A model generated the notes under the pieces. It was not told the DNA's origin, made no database searches, and saw only the letters and a program-made list of their open reading frames with translations. Of a stretch of DNA of 64,000 bases, positions 13,998-27,993 are shown in pieces. Source of the stretch: Paramecium pentaurelia. Taxonomy: Eukaryota > Ciliophora > Oligohymenophorea > Peniculida > Parameciidae. The position numbers and the translations under genes are program-made. The first letter of the stretch is position 1, and each line of letters begins with the position of its first letter. The stretch is taken from contig CAJJDO010000104.1 of the NCBI GenBank assembly GCA_905183005.1, positions 248,001-312,000 on the forward strand, written 5' to 3'.

Positions 13998-15653
13998 ATG
14001 TCATACTTTTTACAATCTATTGATTAGTTTGGAGTTTAGCAAAAATTATAAATTCCCCCTATTAAACCAACATAAAAAAGTGCTTTTGGCGGATTAGTAA
14101 CTCTAATTTTATATGGAGTCAGCTTAGGATATTTTCTCTATTAATTTTATGAATGGTAATAAAATAATAAGCTTCCTAAAATTACTTTTCTTTAAGAACA
14201 AATTTAAGATGGCTAAAAATTATAGATTGAAGGAGTATTTACAGAAATAAGTTATTTGAAAACTCTCAACAATCCTATAGATCCTTTCAATCCTCAAAGT
14301 CTGATATTTTAACCAATTTTGGAAATCGTTCCCTAAAATAGATCAAACGTATATCTAAATTCTAAAATAGATCTAAAGCATTCCTCTTATTTTAGATTAG
14401 GAAAAATTAGAAAATGGAAAAATAATAACTAAATTTTTGATTAAAAATATTGAGCTATCCAATTCTCCTGCTAATTTACCAATACGTAAAATAATTAATT
14501 ATTAACTTTCTTTGGGTTACTGTAATCCTAATTCACTTTAAGAGGGATAACAATGTGCTAATCAAGATACGGTTGATTAATTTTATAAACAAACAAATTT
14601 CTTTTAAGTGACAATTTTTATATAACAATTCGATCCAAGAACAAAAAAACTTAAATATATACCTAAATTCTTTATTTTTGATATGATCAAAGACTAACTT
14701 TATACCAACTAATTTATACTAAAAGTAGGGGAACTAAGCATGGATGATGGATTTTTATTTCCGAATTCCAATAAATATACATATCTCTCTGATTTATAGG
14801 TTATTAGCGCCCAATATGATCAAGTATATTCTAAAAATATATATGGAAAAGAATTAATATCTATTCTTTTTTTTAATTTAGATTAAATAAAATTAGTAAA
14901 TATGGTTGAATATCCAAAAATATCAGAAATATTAGCAGATACTGGTTCAATTATCTCTTGGATTCTTTCAATATCATTTATTGTTTCAAAATATAATGAA
15001 AACTTGAGTATAGAAAAGACTTAAAGAGAAATAATAACAATGTATTATAATGATTTTATTGATTTTTAAATTTAAAAGAATTGGTTAGGTAAAGTCTAAA
15101 GGGTAAACTGTAAAGGAAAAGAATATGATCTTTAAAAATCTGAAGAAATTCTTAATCGATTGGATCGAATTGCAATTGAAAAAATGAATTATTTGAATTT
15201 ATAAAATGAAGTAGCTAAGTAATTATTATTTAATTCTATTCTAGATTATAATTAATCTTATAAGAACATTTAGGATTATAACAAATTAAAAAATATTTAG
15301 AATCGAAATTTACATTAGAATCTCTATTTGATAAATTAGGAATACCTGAAAAAATCTCCTAATAAGAAATCAATTAAATTGTAATTATCTTTTCATTTTT
15401 TAAGCATGCCTAACAAGAATTGCAATAGGAAGTAGTTTAATAATTAAATATAGAAGGAGAAATCGATTCTAAATTTAATAAAGATATTGTAGAGCAAGAA
15501 GTAGAATTAAGGATGGGGCTTTTAGATATGAAAACCTCTGAAAATCTCTAATTTAGAGAGCAGAATAGCAATTTATAAATCTAAGAATCCCTCTAACAAA
15601 TTAATAATTATTTAACAGTCATCAATGTTGATAAGACTGATGGGATTAAGTGA
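13998..15653 (+). CDS. Two-TM ciliate family protein, copy A
   Basis: Two introns (14349-14370, 22 nt; and 26 nt, GTAATTA...TTCTAG) give an exact 535-aa protein. It starts SYFLQSIDQFGVQQKLQIPP, then TM1 (GGLVTLILYGVSLGYFL), a long non-cytosolic domain with a few Cys (YCNPNSLQEGQQC), and TM2 around SEILADTGSIISWILSISF. A charged cytosolic tail ends DKTDGIK. The 'FG...QK..GG.vtl.lYg.sl.YF' N-terminus recurs in many ciliate membrane proteins of unknown function. The middle of the gene (about 14890-15360) is nearly identical to copy B while both ends differ, suggesting gene conversion. Confidence 0.75.
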
Positions 15654-16072
15654 TCTAAAAATAATAGATTATTATAACCAACATCAATAATTTAAATTCA
15701 ATAATCGATATCTATTAATTTATTTATGAATTTAGCGATATTTTTTTCTCTTCCTCTCCTAATTGAAAATTTAATTCATCCTAAAATTTACACAAAGAAT
15801 ATTTTTCAAATTTTATCAATCTTAAAAATATTTTTGCTTTATATTAAAAGTTAATAATATCAATCACTTATATTTAAATAAAATCAGATAAGAAGTAAAT
15901 TGAATTTTATTGCTAAAAATTATTACATTATATAATAAACATTATGTGTTTTAAAATAAATTCATCTTTTAGTTAAACTAATCATTGTGTAGAATTAATT
16001 AAACTCAAAAAATATAAAAACAAAAGCATATGAATAGATAATTATGATTATTAAATAAAACTTAATCAATAT

Positions 16073-17998
16073 ATATTAAAAAATGTTCTACTTTTTATAA
16101 TCAATTGATCAATTTGGAGTTTAGTAGAAACTGTAAATTCCACCAATCAATCCCACTTAAAAAAGTGCTTTAGGTGGATTGGTAACATTAACATTGTATG
16201 GTGTAAGCTTAGGATATTTTCTATTTCAATTTGTTGATTGGCAATAAAACAACAAACTTCCAAAAGTAACATCGCTAAATTAACAGATCAATAATGATTA
16301 AACATTGAAATTTTAAGGAGTATTTGCTGAAATAAGCTACTTCTAAGAATTATCAAATTAAATAGATCCTTTTGATCCATAAAATATGATATTACAACCA
16401 TAATTAATTATTACAACTAGTTATTTTGAGGTAAAGCTATATTAATCTCTAGGAAACTACTATCAATGCAACTTTCTAATATAGGAAAAGATAAGATGGT
16501 AAAACTGTAAATACTCTCTTGATTGAAGATATTGAAATTAAAAATTCACCAATAGGTACACTAGACCATAAATATATAAACTATCAATTATCATTTGGAT
16601 ATTGCAATCCATAGCTACTTTAAAATGGATAAAATTGTGCTGATTAAAACTTAATCAATTAATTTTTTTTATAAGACAACTACTATTAGATATTGATATA
16701 TTTAGAACAATTTGATCCAAAAAGTAAACAAATTGTTAAAATTCCAAGAGAATTCATTATTGAAATGATTAAAAAATCCCTCTTTTTTAATTAATTTATG
16801 TTAAAAGCAGGAGATTTAATAATGGATGATGGATTTTTATTTCCAAACTCTAATAAATAAAGTTACTTTTCTGAATTATCTATCTTAACCACTTAATTTG
16901 ATTAAGAGCATGCTAAAAAAGTATATGGAGAAGAATTAATTTCTATATTATATTTTAATTTAGATTAAATAAAAATAGTAAATATGGTTGAATATCCAAA
17001 AATATCAGAAATATTAGCAGATACTGGTTCAATTATATCTTGGATTCTTTCAATTTCATTTATTGTTTCAAAATATAATGAAAACTTAAGTTTAGAAAAA
17101 ACTTAAAGAGAAATAATAACAATGTATTATAATGATTTTAATGATTTTTAAATTTAAAAGAATTGTTTAGGTAAAGTCTAAAGGGTAAACTATAAAGGAA
17201 AAGAATATGATCTTTAAAAATCTGAAGAAATTCTTAATCGATTAGATCGAATTGCAATTGAAAAAATGAATTATTTGAATTTATAAAATGAAGTAGCTAA
17301 GTAATTATTATTTAATTCTATTCTAGATTATAATTAATCTTATAAGAACATTTAGGATTATAACAAATTAAAAAATATTTAGAATCGAAATTTACATTAG
17401 AATCTCTATTTGATAAATTAGGAATACCTGAAAAAATTTCCTAATAAGAAATCAATTAAATTGTAATTATCTTTTCATTTTTTAAGCATGCTTAACATAA
17501 GTTGTAATAAGATAGAATTTAATAATTTAATATATAAGTAGCGTCTGATTCAAAAACTAATAAATAGATTGTAGAGTAGGAAGTAGAATTAAGGATAGGG
17601 CTTCTAGATATAAAATCCCATGAATATGGTTAGGTTAGAGAGCAGAATAGTAATTTGGATATTTAGGAATCCCTCTAACATATCAATAATTATTAAACAG
17701 TCATCAATGTTGATAAGACTGATGGGATTAAGTGATTTAAAAAAAATTAAATTATTATAAACAACAAAAATAATTTAATTAAGAAATCGTTATCTATTGA
17801 CTTTTTATGAATTTAGTGATATTTTATTTCTTTTCTGCCTCTAATTGAAAATTTTATTCAGTCTAAAATTATAACACCAAAAATATTTTTCAAATTGAAT
17901 AAACCATCTAAATATTTTTGTTTTATTTTAAAAATAATACATAATCAGAGATCTGTTTATTCTAAAAATATGGATTTCAATAAAATTTAATAAGAAGT
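16073..17998. repeat. Direct duplication across N at 17999 (probable unmerged contig overlap), left arm
   Basis: These 1,926 bp recur at 18000-19925, separated only by the single N at 17999. The left arm stops abruptly in the spacer (…AATAAGAAGT) where the right arm continues without a break. An end-of-contig and start-of-contig repeat joined by one N is what an assembler leaves when two overlapping contigs are not merged. Confidence 0.85.
16083..17735 (+). CDS. Two-TM ciliate family protein, copy B
   Basis: Same architecture as copy A. Introns of 22 nt (GTAAAGC...TCTAG) and 26 nt give 534 aa: MFYFLQSIDQFG start, TM1 GGLVTLTLYGVSLGYFLFQF, Cys-containing ectodomain, TM2 SEILADTGSIISWILSIS, long Gln/Lys tail ending DKTDGIK. 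It differs from A over much of the N-terminal half and the last about 100 residues. The spacer to A (about 430 bp) shows no gene. The copy at 18010 is the same sequence repeated across a single-N contig junction and is probably this same gene. Confidence 0.75.
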
Positions 17999-18009
17999 NA
18001 TATTAAAAA

Positions 18010-19662
18010 ATGTTCTACTTTTTATAATCAATTGATCAATTTGGAGTTTAGTAGAAACTGTAAATTCCACCAATCAATCCCACTTAAAAAAGTGCTTTAG
18101 GTGGATTGGTAACATTAACATTGTATGGTGTAAGCTTAGGATATTTTCTATTTCAATTTGTTGATTGGCAATAAAACAACAAACTTCCAAAAGTAACATC
18201 GCTAAATTAACAGATCAATAATGATTAAACATTGAAATTTTAAGGAGTATTTGCTGAAATAAGCTACTTCTAAGAATTATCAAATTAAATAGATCCTTTT
18301 GATCCATAAAATATGATATTACAACCATAATTAATTATTACAACTAGTTATTTTGAGGTAAAGCTATATTAATCTCTAGGAAACTACTATCAATGCAACT
18401 TTCTAATATAGGAAAAGATAAGATGGTAAAACTGTAAATACTCTCTTGATTGAAGATATTGAAATTAAAAATTCACCAATAGGTACACTAGACCATAAAT
18501 ATATAAACTATCAATTATCATTTGGATATTGCAATCCATAGCTACTTTAAAATGGATAAAATTGTGCTGATTAAAACTTAATCAATTAATTTTTTTTATA
18601 AGACAACTACTATTAGATATTGATATATTTAGAACAATTTGATCCAAAAAGTAAACAAATTGTTAAAATTCCAAGAGAATTCATTATTGAAATGATTAAA
18701 AAATCCCTCTTTTTTAATTAATTTATGTTAAAAGCAGGAGATTTAATAATGGATGATGGATTTTTATTTCCAAACTCTAATAAATAAAGTTACTTTTCTG
18801 AATTATCTATCTTAACCACTTAATTTGATTAAGAGCATGCTAAAAAAGTATATGGAGAAGAATTAATTTCTATATTATATTTTAATTTAGATTAAATAAA
18901 AATAGTAAATATGGTTGAATATCCAAAAATATCAGAAATATTAGCAGATACTGGTTCAATTATATCTTGGATTCTTTCAATTTCATTTATTGTTTCAAAA
19001 TATAATGAAAACTTAAGTTTAGAAAAAACTTAAAGAGAAATAATAACAATGTATTATAATGATTTTAATGATTTTTAAATTTAAAAGAATTGTTTAGGTA
19101 AAGTCTAAAGGGTAAACTATAAAGGAAAAGAATATGATCTTTAAAAATCTGAAGAAATTCTTAATCGATTAGATCGAATTGCAATTGAAAAAATGAATTA
19201 TTTGAATTTATAAAATGAAGTAGCTAAGTAATTATTATTTAATTCTATTCTAGATTATAATTAATCTTATAAGAACATTTAGGATTATAACAAATTAAAA
19301 AATATTTAGAATCGAAATTTACATTAGAATCTCTATTTGATAAATTAGGAATACCTGAAAAAATTTCCTAATAAGAAATCAATTAAATTGTAATTATCTT
19401 TTCATTTTTTAAGCATGCTTAACATAAGTTGTAATAAGATAGAATTTAATAATTTAATATATAAGTAGCGTCTGATTCAAAAACTAATAAATAGATTGTA
19501 GAGTAGGAAGTAGAATTAAGGATAGGGCTTCTAGATATAAAATCCCATGAATATGGTTAGGTTAGAGAGCAGAATAGTAATTTGGATATTTAGGAATCCC
19601 TCTAACATATCAATAATTATTAAACAGTCATCAATGTTGATAAGACTGATGGGATTAAGTGA
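18010..19662 (+). CDS. Two-TM ciliate family protein, copy C (likely the same locus as B)
   Basis: Identical to copy B over the whole gene, including both introns and the TGA. It lies in the right arm of the duplication around the N at 17999, so it may be the same physical gene as B, now with its true downstream spacer. It is the first gene of the 3,328-bp array. Confidence 0.7.
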
Positions 19663-19896
19663 TTTAAAAAAAATTAAATTATTATAAACAACAAAAATAA
19701 TTTAATTAAGAAATCGTTATCTATTGACTTTTTATGAATTTAGTGATATTTTATTTCTTTTCTGCCTCTAATTGAAAATTTTATTCAGTCTAAAATTATA
19801 ACACCAAAAATATTTTTCAAATTGAATAAACCATCTAAATATTTTTGTTTTATTTTAAAAATAATACATAATCAGAGATCTGTTTATTCTAAAAAT

Positions 19897-20290
19897 ATGG
19901 ATTTCAATAAAATTTAATAAGAAGTAAAAATAAATTAAAATACAGATCAAGAAGGGAAAATGAATTTATAAATATTATTCTAATGATAAAATTTCATTCA
20001 TTACGATTCATGCTTTCTCTTATCAATCTCTACTATAGAAGACCATTAAATGAAATATTAATGGCTTTTAATAGTGAATTAGAAACTGTGAATCTTATGA
20101 ATAAGTTGAGCCTTTTTTTTGTTTCCATAATTAAATTTCAGGAGCAAAACATGACTAATTATAAATTCATGATGATTACAAACAGCTGATGCCTCCAGTT
20201 TTGAAGGATTTTAAATAAAACTTGAGATAAAAGTTGAAGAAATAGAAATTTATTCGATGTTCCTTCAACATATTAAGATAGTAAAAATGA
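19897..20290 (+). CDS. Spacer candidate gene 1 (array unit 1), exon structure unresolved
   Basis: ATG 19897 starts MDFNKIQQEVKINQNTDQEG. Further on, a frame with strong coding character (IHDDYKQLMPPVLKDFKQ) runs to TGA 20288-20290. Intermediate segments are open in other frames, and one possible 30-nt intron (GTGAATT...AATAAG) would join them, but I cannot close the model. No family recognised. The same block repeats in each array unit (23225-23618, 26553-26946, 29881-30274). Confidence 0.27.
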
Positions 20291-20767
20291 TAGATACTTA
20301 TTACAAAAAATGAATATATTTATTTTAACTTAACATATTGAGGGTTATTTTTTTTATCTTGACTGGCCAGCTTTGAAGGTCTCTTATTCAATCTTAAATG
20401 CTAAATTTTAAATTAAAACTATAAGAGAAAAACACTTAATTTCCTCAAGAATTAGCAACTCATCAACAGTTCAAGAAGTAACTAATCTGAGATAAGTTAT
20501 TTATAAATATAATTTATATAACTGAGTATATATAAATAATATTTTTAATAAAAAATTTTGATTAATTTAGCATTTTTTAAAAAGTATTACTATTTGTTAA
20601 AAATCAAACAATAAATTAGAAGAACTTAATTAAAATTCTTTGCCGTAATATCTTTTTATTGCCTGATCTTCCCATTTAATTTTCTTTCAAGGGATCCAAC
20701 CTGTAGAAACCAAGACGATCTGGTTATTTCTAGAACAATTTTATTCATTTCATCACAATTATAATAA

Positions 20768-21061
20768 ATGAATATTACAGCATCAATTACTGATGATTTA
20801 GAAGGCATCTGCCATAGGGAATATAAGGAAAAAGATTTTTAGAAAAATAATTCCCAATAATATTAAAACGATTTTCAAATTTATTTTAATTTTCCCTATA
20901 CCCACAATATGATCCAGTAATAAATCAATAAATTCTTAAAATTTGATGGTATTAAATTAGTGAAAATCCAAATTTTAATAATTATTTATAGTTTTATAAA
21001 TAATTTCAATTCCACTTAATTTATTTTCTTTATTGTTTAATCTACACACTTTTTTTTATGA
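20768..21061 (+). CDS. Spacer candidate gene 2 (array unit 1)
   Basis: A 97-codon single-exon frame, MNITASITDDLEGICHREYK..., with a Gln/Asn-rich middle, FNFPYTHNMIQQQ, and a hydrophobic C-terminus. The first 70 residues look coding. The end is low complexity. No family recognised. Exact copies at 24096-24389 and 27424-27717. Confidence 0.33.
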
Positions 21062-21337
21062 ACTAAATCTCATTTTATATAAATTTATTATTCAAAGGAA
21101 CTGGCAATTTTCGAGAAAGAGACAATTAAAAAAAATGTTAAACTCAAATTAATTTAATTCAATTATTCATTATGTCACTGTACGTTAGCTACTCCAGTTC
21201 TAAGTATTGTAAAATTGTTATTTGTTTAATCTTCTATCAAAATTTTATAGACTATAAAAAATATAAATATATAAACAAAAGCATATGAATAGATAATTAT
21301 GATTATTAAATAAAACTTAATCAATACATATTAAAAA

Positions 21338-22990
21338 ATGTTCTACTTTTTATAATCAATTGATCAATTTGGAGTTTAGTAGAAACTGTAAATTCCACCA
21401 ATCAATCCCACTTAAAAAAGTGCTTTAGGTGGATTGGTAACATTAACATTGTATGGTGTAAGCTTAGGATATTTTCTATTTCAATTTGTTGATTGGCAAT
21501 AAAACAACAAACTTCCAAAAGTAACATCGCTAAATTAACAGATCAATAATGATTAAACATTGAAATTTTAAGGAGTATTTGCTGAAATAAGCTACTTCTA
21601 AGAATTATCAAATTAAATAGATCCTTTTGATCCATAAAATATGATATTACAACCATAATTAATTATTACAACTAGTTATTTTGAGGTAAAGCTATATTAA
21701 TCTCTAGGAAACTACTATCAATGCAACTTTCTAATATAGGAAAAGATAAGATGGTAAAACTGTAAATACTCTCTTGATTGAAGATATTGAAATTAAAAAT
21801 TCACCAATAGGTACACTAGACCATAAATATATAAACTATCAATTATCATTTGGATATTGCAATCCATAGCTACTTTAAAATGGATAAAATTGTGCTGATT
21901 AAAACTTAATCAATTAATTTTTTTTATAAGACAACTACTATTAGATATTGATATATTTAGAACAATTTGATCCAAAAAGTAAACAAATTGTTAAAATTCC
22001 AAGAGAATTCATTATTGAAATGATTAAAAAATCCCTCTTTTTTAATTAATTTATGTTAAAAGCAGGAGATTTAATAATGGATGATGGATTTTTATTTCCA
22101 AACTCTAATAAATAAAGTTACTTTTCTGAATTATCTATCTTAACCACTTAATTTGATTAAGAGCATGCTAAAAAAGTATATGGAGAAGAATTAATTTCTA
22201 TATTATATTTTAATTTAGATTAAATAAAAATAGTAAATATGGTTGAATATCCAAAAATATCAGAAATATTAGCAGATACTGGTTCAATTATATCTTGGAT
22301 TCTTTCAATTTCATTTATTGTTTCAAAATATAATGAAAACTTAAGTTTAGAAAAAACTTAAAGAGAAATAATAACAATGTATTATAATGATTTTAATGAT
22401 TTTTAAATTTAAAAGAATTGTTTAGGTAAAGTCTAAAGGGTAAACTATAAAGGAAAAGAATATGATCTTTAAAAATCTGAAGAAATTCTTAATCGATTAG
22501 ATCGAATTGCAATTGAAAAAATGAATTATTTGAATTTATAAAATGAAGTAGCTAAGTAATTATTATTTAATTCTATTCTAGATTATAATTAATCTTATAA
22601 GAACATTTAGGATTATAACAAATTAAAAAATATTTAGAATCGAAATTTACATTAGAATCTCTATTTGATAAATTAGGAATACCTGAAAAAATTTCCTAAT
22701 AAGAAATCAATTAAATTGTAATTATCTTTTCATTTTTTAAGCATGCTTAACATAAGTTGTAATAAGATAGAATTTAATAATTTAATATATAAGTAGCGTC
22801 TGATTCAAAAACTAATAAATAGATTGTAGAGTAGGAAGTAGAATTAAGGATAGGGCTTCTAGATATAAAATCCCATGAATATGGTTAGGTTAGAGAGCAG
22901 AATAGTAATTTGGATATTTAGGAATCCCTCTAACATATCAATAATTATTAAACAGTCATCAATGTTGATAAGACTGATGGGATTAAGTGA
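21338..22990 (+). CDS. Two-TM ciliate family protein, copy D
   Basis: Second array unit. Sequence and intron positions are the same as copy B/C (534 aa, two short introns, TGA at 22988-22990). I see no difference from copy C, so if real it would encode an identical protein. Confidence 0.68.
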
Positions 22991-23224
22991 TTTAAAAAAA
23001 ATTAAATTATTATAAACAACAAAAATAATTTAATTAAGAAATCGTTATCTATTGACTTTTTATGAATTTAGTGATATTTTATTTCTTTTCTGCCTCTAAT
23101 TGAAAATTTTATTCAGTCTAAAATTATAACACCAAAAATATTTTTCAAATTGAATAAACCATCTAAATATTTTTGTTTTATTTTAAAAATAATACATAAT
23201 CAGAGATCTGTTTATTCTAAAAAT

Positions 23225-23618
23225 ATGGATTTCAATAAAATTTAATAAGAAGTAAAAATAAATTAAAATACAGATCAAGAAGGGAAAATGAATTTATAAA
23301 TATTATTCTAATGATAAAATTTCATTCATTACGATTCATGCTTTCTCTTATCAATCTCTACTATAGAAGACCATTAAATGAAATATTAATGGCTTTTAAT
23401 AGTGAATTAGAAACTGTGAATCTTATGAATAAGTTGAGCCTTTTTTTTGTTTCCATAATTAAATTTCAGGAGCAAAACATGACTAATTATAAATTCATGA
23501 TGATTACAAACAGCTGATGCCTCCAGTTTTGAAGGATTTTAAATAAAACTTGAGATAAAAGTTGAAGAAATAGAAATTTATTCGATGTTCCTTCAACATA
23601 TTAAGATAGTAAAAATGA
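23225..23618 (+). CDS. Spacer candidate gene 1 (array unit 2)
   Basis: Exact repeat, 3,328 bp on, of the block at 19897-20290; same unresolved exon structure. Confidence 0.25.
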
Positions 23619-24095
23619 TAGATACTTATTACAAAAAATGAATATATTTATTTTAACTTAACATATTGAGGGTTATTTTTTTTATCTTGACTGGCCAGCT
23701 TTGAAGGTCTCTTATTCAATCTTAAATGCTAAATTTTAAATTAAAACTATAAGAGAAAAACACTTAATTTCCTCAAGAATTAGCAACTCATCAACAGTTC
23801 AAGAAGTAACTAATCTGAGATAAGTTATTTATAAATATAATTTATATAACTGAGTATATATAAATAATATTTTTAATAAAAAATTTTGATTAATTTAGCA
23901 TTTTTTAAAAAGTATTACTATTTGTTAAAAATCAAACAATAAATTAGAAGAACTTAATTAAAATTCTTTGCCGTAATATCTTTTTATTGCCTGATCTTCC
24001 CATTTAATTTTCTTTCAAGGGATCCAACCTGTAGAAACCAAGACGATCTGGTTATTTCTAGAACAATTTTATTCATTTCATCACAATTATAATAA

Positions 24096-24389
24096 ATGAA
24101 TATTACAGCATCAATTACTGATGATTTAGAAGGCATCTGCCATAGGGAATATAAGGAAAAAGATTTTTAGAAAAATAATTCCCAATAATATTAAAACGAT
24201 TTTCAAATTTATTTTAATTTTCCCTATACCCACAATATGATCCAGTAATAAATCAATAAATTCTTAAAATTTGATGGTATTAAATTAGTGAAAATCCAAA
24301 TTTTAATAATTATTTATAGTTTTATAAATAATTTCAATTCCACTTAATTTATTTTCTTTATTGTTTAATCTACACACTTTTTTTTATGA
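24096..24389 (+). CDS. Spacer candidate gene 2 (array unit 2)
   Basis: Exact repeat of the 97-codon frame at 20768-21061. Confidence 0.3.
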
Positions 24390-24665
24390 ACTAAATCTCA
24401 TTTTATATAAATTTATTATTCAAAGGAACTGGCAATTTTCGAGAAAGAGACAATTAAAAAAAATGTTAAACTCAAATTAATTTAATTCAATTATTCATTA
24501 TGTCACTGTACGTTAGCTACTCCAGTTCTAAGTATTGTAAAATTGTTATTTGTTTAATCTTCTATCAAAATTTTATAGACTATAAAAAATATAAATATAT
24601 AAACAAAAGCATATGAATAGATAATTATGATTATTAAATAAAACTTAATCAATACATATTAAAAA

Positions 24666-26318
24666 ATGTTCTACTTTTTATAATCAATTGATCAATTTGG
24701 AGTTTAGTAGAAACTGTAAATTCCACCAATCAATCCCACTTAAAAAAGTGCTTTAGGTGGATTGGTAACATTAACATTGTATGGTGTAAGCTTAGGATAT
24801 TTTCTATTTCAATTTGTTGATTGGCAATAAAACAACAAACTTCCAAAAGTAACATCGCTAAATTAACAGATCAATAATGATTAAACATTGAAATTTTAAG
24901 GAGTATTTGCTGAAATAAGCTACTTCTAAGAATTATCAAATTAAATAGATCCTTTTGATCCATAAAATATGATATTACAACCATAATTAATTATTACAAC
25001 TAGTTATTTTGAGGTAAAGCTATATTAATCTCTAGGAAACTACTATCAATGCAACTTTCTAATATAGGAAAAGATAAGATGGTAAAACTGTAAATACTCT
25101 CTTGATTGAAGATATTGAAATTAAAAATTCACCAATAGGTACACTAGACCATAAATATATAAACTATCAATTATCATTTGGATATTGCAATCCATAGCTA
25201 CTTTAAAATGGATAAAATTGTGCTGATTAAAACTTAATCAATTAATTTTTTTTATAAGACAACTACTATTAGATATTGATATATTTAGAACAATTTGATC
25301 CAAAAAGTAAACAAATTGTTAAAATTCCAAGAGAATTCATTATTGAAATGATTAAAAAATCCCTCTTTTTTAATTAATTTATGTTAAAAGCAGGAGATTT
25401 AATAATGGATGATGGATTTTTATTTCCAAACTCTAATAAATAAAGTTACTTTTCTGAATTATCTATCTTAACCACTTAATTTGATTAAGAGCATGCTAAA
25501 AAAGTATATGGAGAAGAATTAATTTCTATATTATATTTTAATTTAGATTAAATAAAAATAGTAAATATGGTTGAATATCCAAAAATATCAGAAATATTAG
25601 CAGATACTGGTTCAATTATATCTTGGATTCTTTCAATTTCATTTATTGTTTCAAAATATAATGAAAACTTAAGTTTAGAAAAAACTTAAAGAGAAATAAT
25701 AACAATGTATTATAATGATTTTAATGATTTTTAAATTTAAAAGAATTGTTTAGGTAAAGTCTAAAGGGTAAACTATAAAGGAAAAGAATATGATCTTTAA
25801 AAATCTGAAGAAATTCTTAATCGATTAGATCGAATTGCAATTGAAAAAATGAATTATTTGAATTTATAAAATGAAGTAGCTAAGTAATTATTATTTAATT
25901 CTATTCTAGATTATAATTAATCTTATAAGAACATTTAGGATTATAACAAATTAAAAAATATTTAGAATCGAAATTTACATTAGAATCTCTATTTGATAAA
26001 TTAGGAATACCTGAAAAAATTTCCTAATAAGAAATCAATTAAATTGTAATTATCTTTTCATTTTTTAAGCATGCTTAACATAAGTTGTAATAAGATAGAA
26101 TTTAATAATTTAATATATAAGTAGCGTCTGATTCAAAAACTAATAAATAGATTGTAGAGTAGGAAGTAGAATTAAGGATAGGGCTTCTAGATATAAAATC
26201 CCATGAATATGGTTAGGTTAGAGAGCAGAATAGTAATTTGGATATTTAGGAATCCCTCTAACATATCAATAATTATTAAACAGTCATCAATGTTGATAAG
26301 ACTGATGGGATTAAGTGA
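24666..26318 (+). CDS. Two-TM ciliate family protein, copy E
   Basis: Third array unit; same gene and introns as copies C and D, no difference seen. Confidence 0.68.
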
Positions 26319-26552
26319 TTTAAAAAAAATTAAATTATTATAAACAACAAAAATAATTTAATTAAGAAATCGTTATCTATTGACTTTTTATGAATTTAGT
26401 GATATTTTATTTCTTTTCTGCCTCTAATTGAAAATTTTATTCAGTCTAAAATTATAACACCAAAAATATTTTTCAAATTGAATAAACCATCTAAATATTT
26501 TTGTTTTATTTTAAAAATAATACATAATCAGAGATCTGTTTATTCTAAAAAT

Positions 26553-26946
26553 ATGGATTTCAATAAAATTTAATAAGAAGTAAAAATAAATTAAAATACA
26601 GATCAAGAAGGGAAAATGAATTTATAAATATTATTCTAATGATAAAATTTCATTCATTACGATTCATGCTTTCTCTTATCAATCTCTACTATAGAAGACC
26701 ATTAAATGAAATATTAATGGCTTTTAATAGTGAATTAGAAACTGTGAATCTTATGAATAAGTTGAGCCTTTTTTTTGTTTCCATAATTAAATTTCAGGAG
26801 CAAAACATGACTAATTATAAATTCATGATGATTACAAACAGCTGATGCCTCCAGTTTTGAAGGATTTTAAATAAAACTTGAGATAAAAGTTGAAGAAATA
26901 GAAATTTATTCGATGTTCCTTCAACATATTAAGATAGTAAAAATGA
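26553..26946 (+). CDS. Spacer candidate gene 1 (array unit 3)
   Basis: Exact repeat of the block at 19897-20290. Confidence 0.25.
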
Positions 26947-27423
26947 TAGATACTTATTACAAAAAATGAATATATTTATTTTAACTTAACATATTGAGGG
27001 TTATTTTTTTTATCTTGACTGGCCAGCTTTGAAGGTCTCTTATTCAATCTTAAATGCTAAATTTTAAATTAAAACTATAAGAGAAAAACACTTAATTTCC
27101 TCAAGAATTAGCAACTCATCAACAGTTCAAGAAGTAACTAATCTGAGATAAGTTATTTATAAATATAATTTATATAACTGAGTATATATAAATAATATTT
27201 TTAATAAAAAATTTTGATTAATTTAGCATTTTTTAAAAAGTATTACTATTTGTTAAAAATCAAACAATAAATTAGAAGAACTTAATTAAAATTCTTTGCC
27301 GTAATATCTTTTTATTGCCTGATCTTCCCATTTAATTTTCTTTCAAGGGATCCAACCTGTAGAAACCAAGACGATCTGGTTATTTCTAGAACAATTTTAT
27401 TCATTTCATCACAATTATAATAA

Positions 27424-27717
27424 ATGAATATTACAGCATCAATTACTGATGATTTAGAAGGCATCTGCCATAGGGAATATAAGGAAAAAGATTTTTAGAA
27501 AAATAATTCCCAATAATATTAAAACGATTTTCAAATTTATTTTAATTTTCCCTATACCCACAATATGATCCAGTAATAAATCAATAAATTCTTAAAATTT
27601 GATGGTATTAAATTAGTGAAAATCCAAATTTTAATAATTATTTATAGTTTTATAAATAATTTCAATTCCACTTAATTTATTTTCTTTATTGTTTAATCTA
27701 CACACTTTTTTTTATGA
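27424..27717 (+). CDS. Spacer candidate gene 2 (array unit 3)
   Basis: Exact repeat of the 97-codon frame at 20768-21061. Confidence 0.3.
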
Positions 27718-27993
27718 ACTAAATCTCATTTTATATAAATTTATTATTCAAAGGAACTGGCAATTTTCGAGAAAGAGACAATTAAAAAAAATGTTAAACT
27801 CAAATTAATTTAATTCAATTATTCATTATGTCACTGTACGTTAGCTACTCCAGTTCTAAGTATTGTAAAATTGTTATTTGTTTAATCTTCTATCAAAATT
27901 TTATAGACTATAAAAAATATAAATATATAAACAAAAGCATATGAATAGATAATTATGATTATTAAATAAAACTTAATCAATACATATTAAAAA

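Noticed and set aside
18010..19662. Copy C as an extra family gene beyond B
   Set aside because: It is identical to B and created by the duplication at the single N; counted as the same locus until read depth says otherwise.
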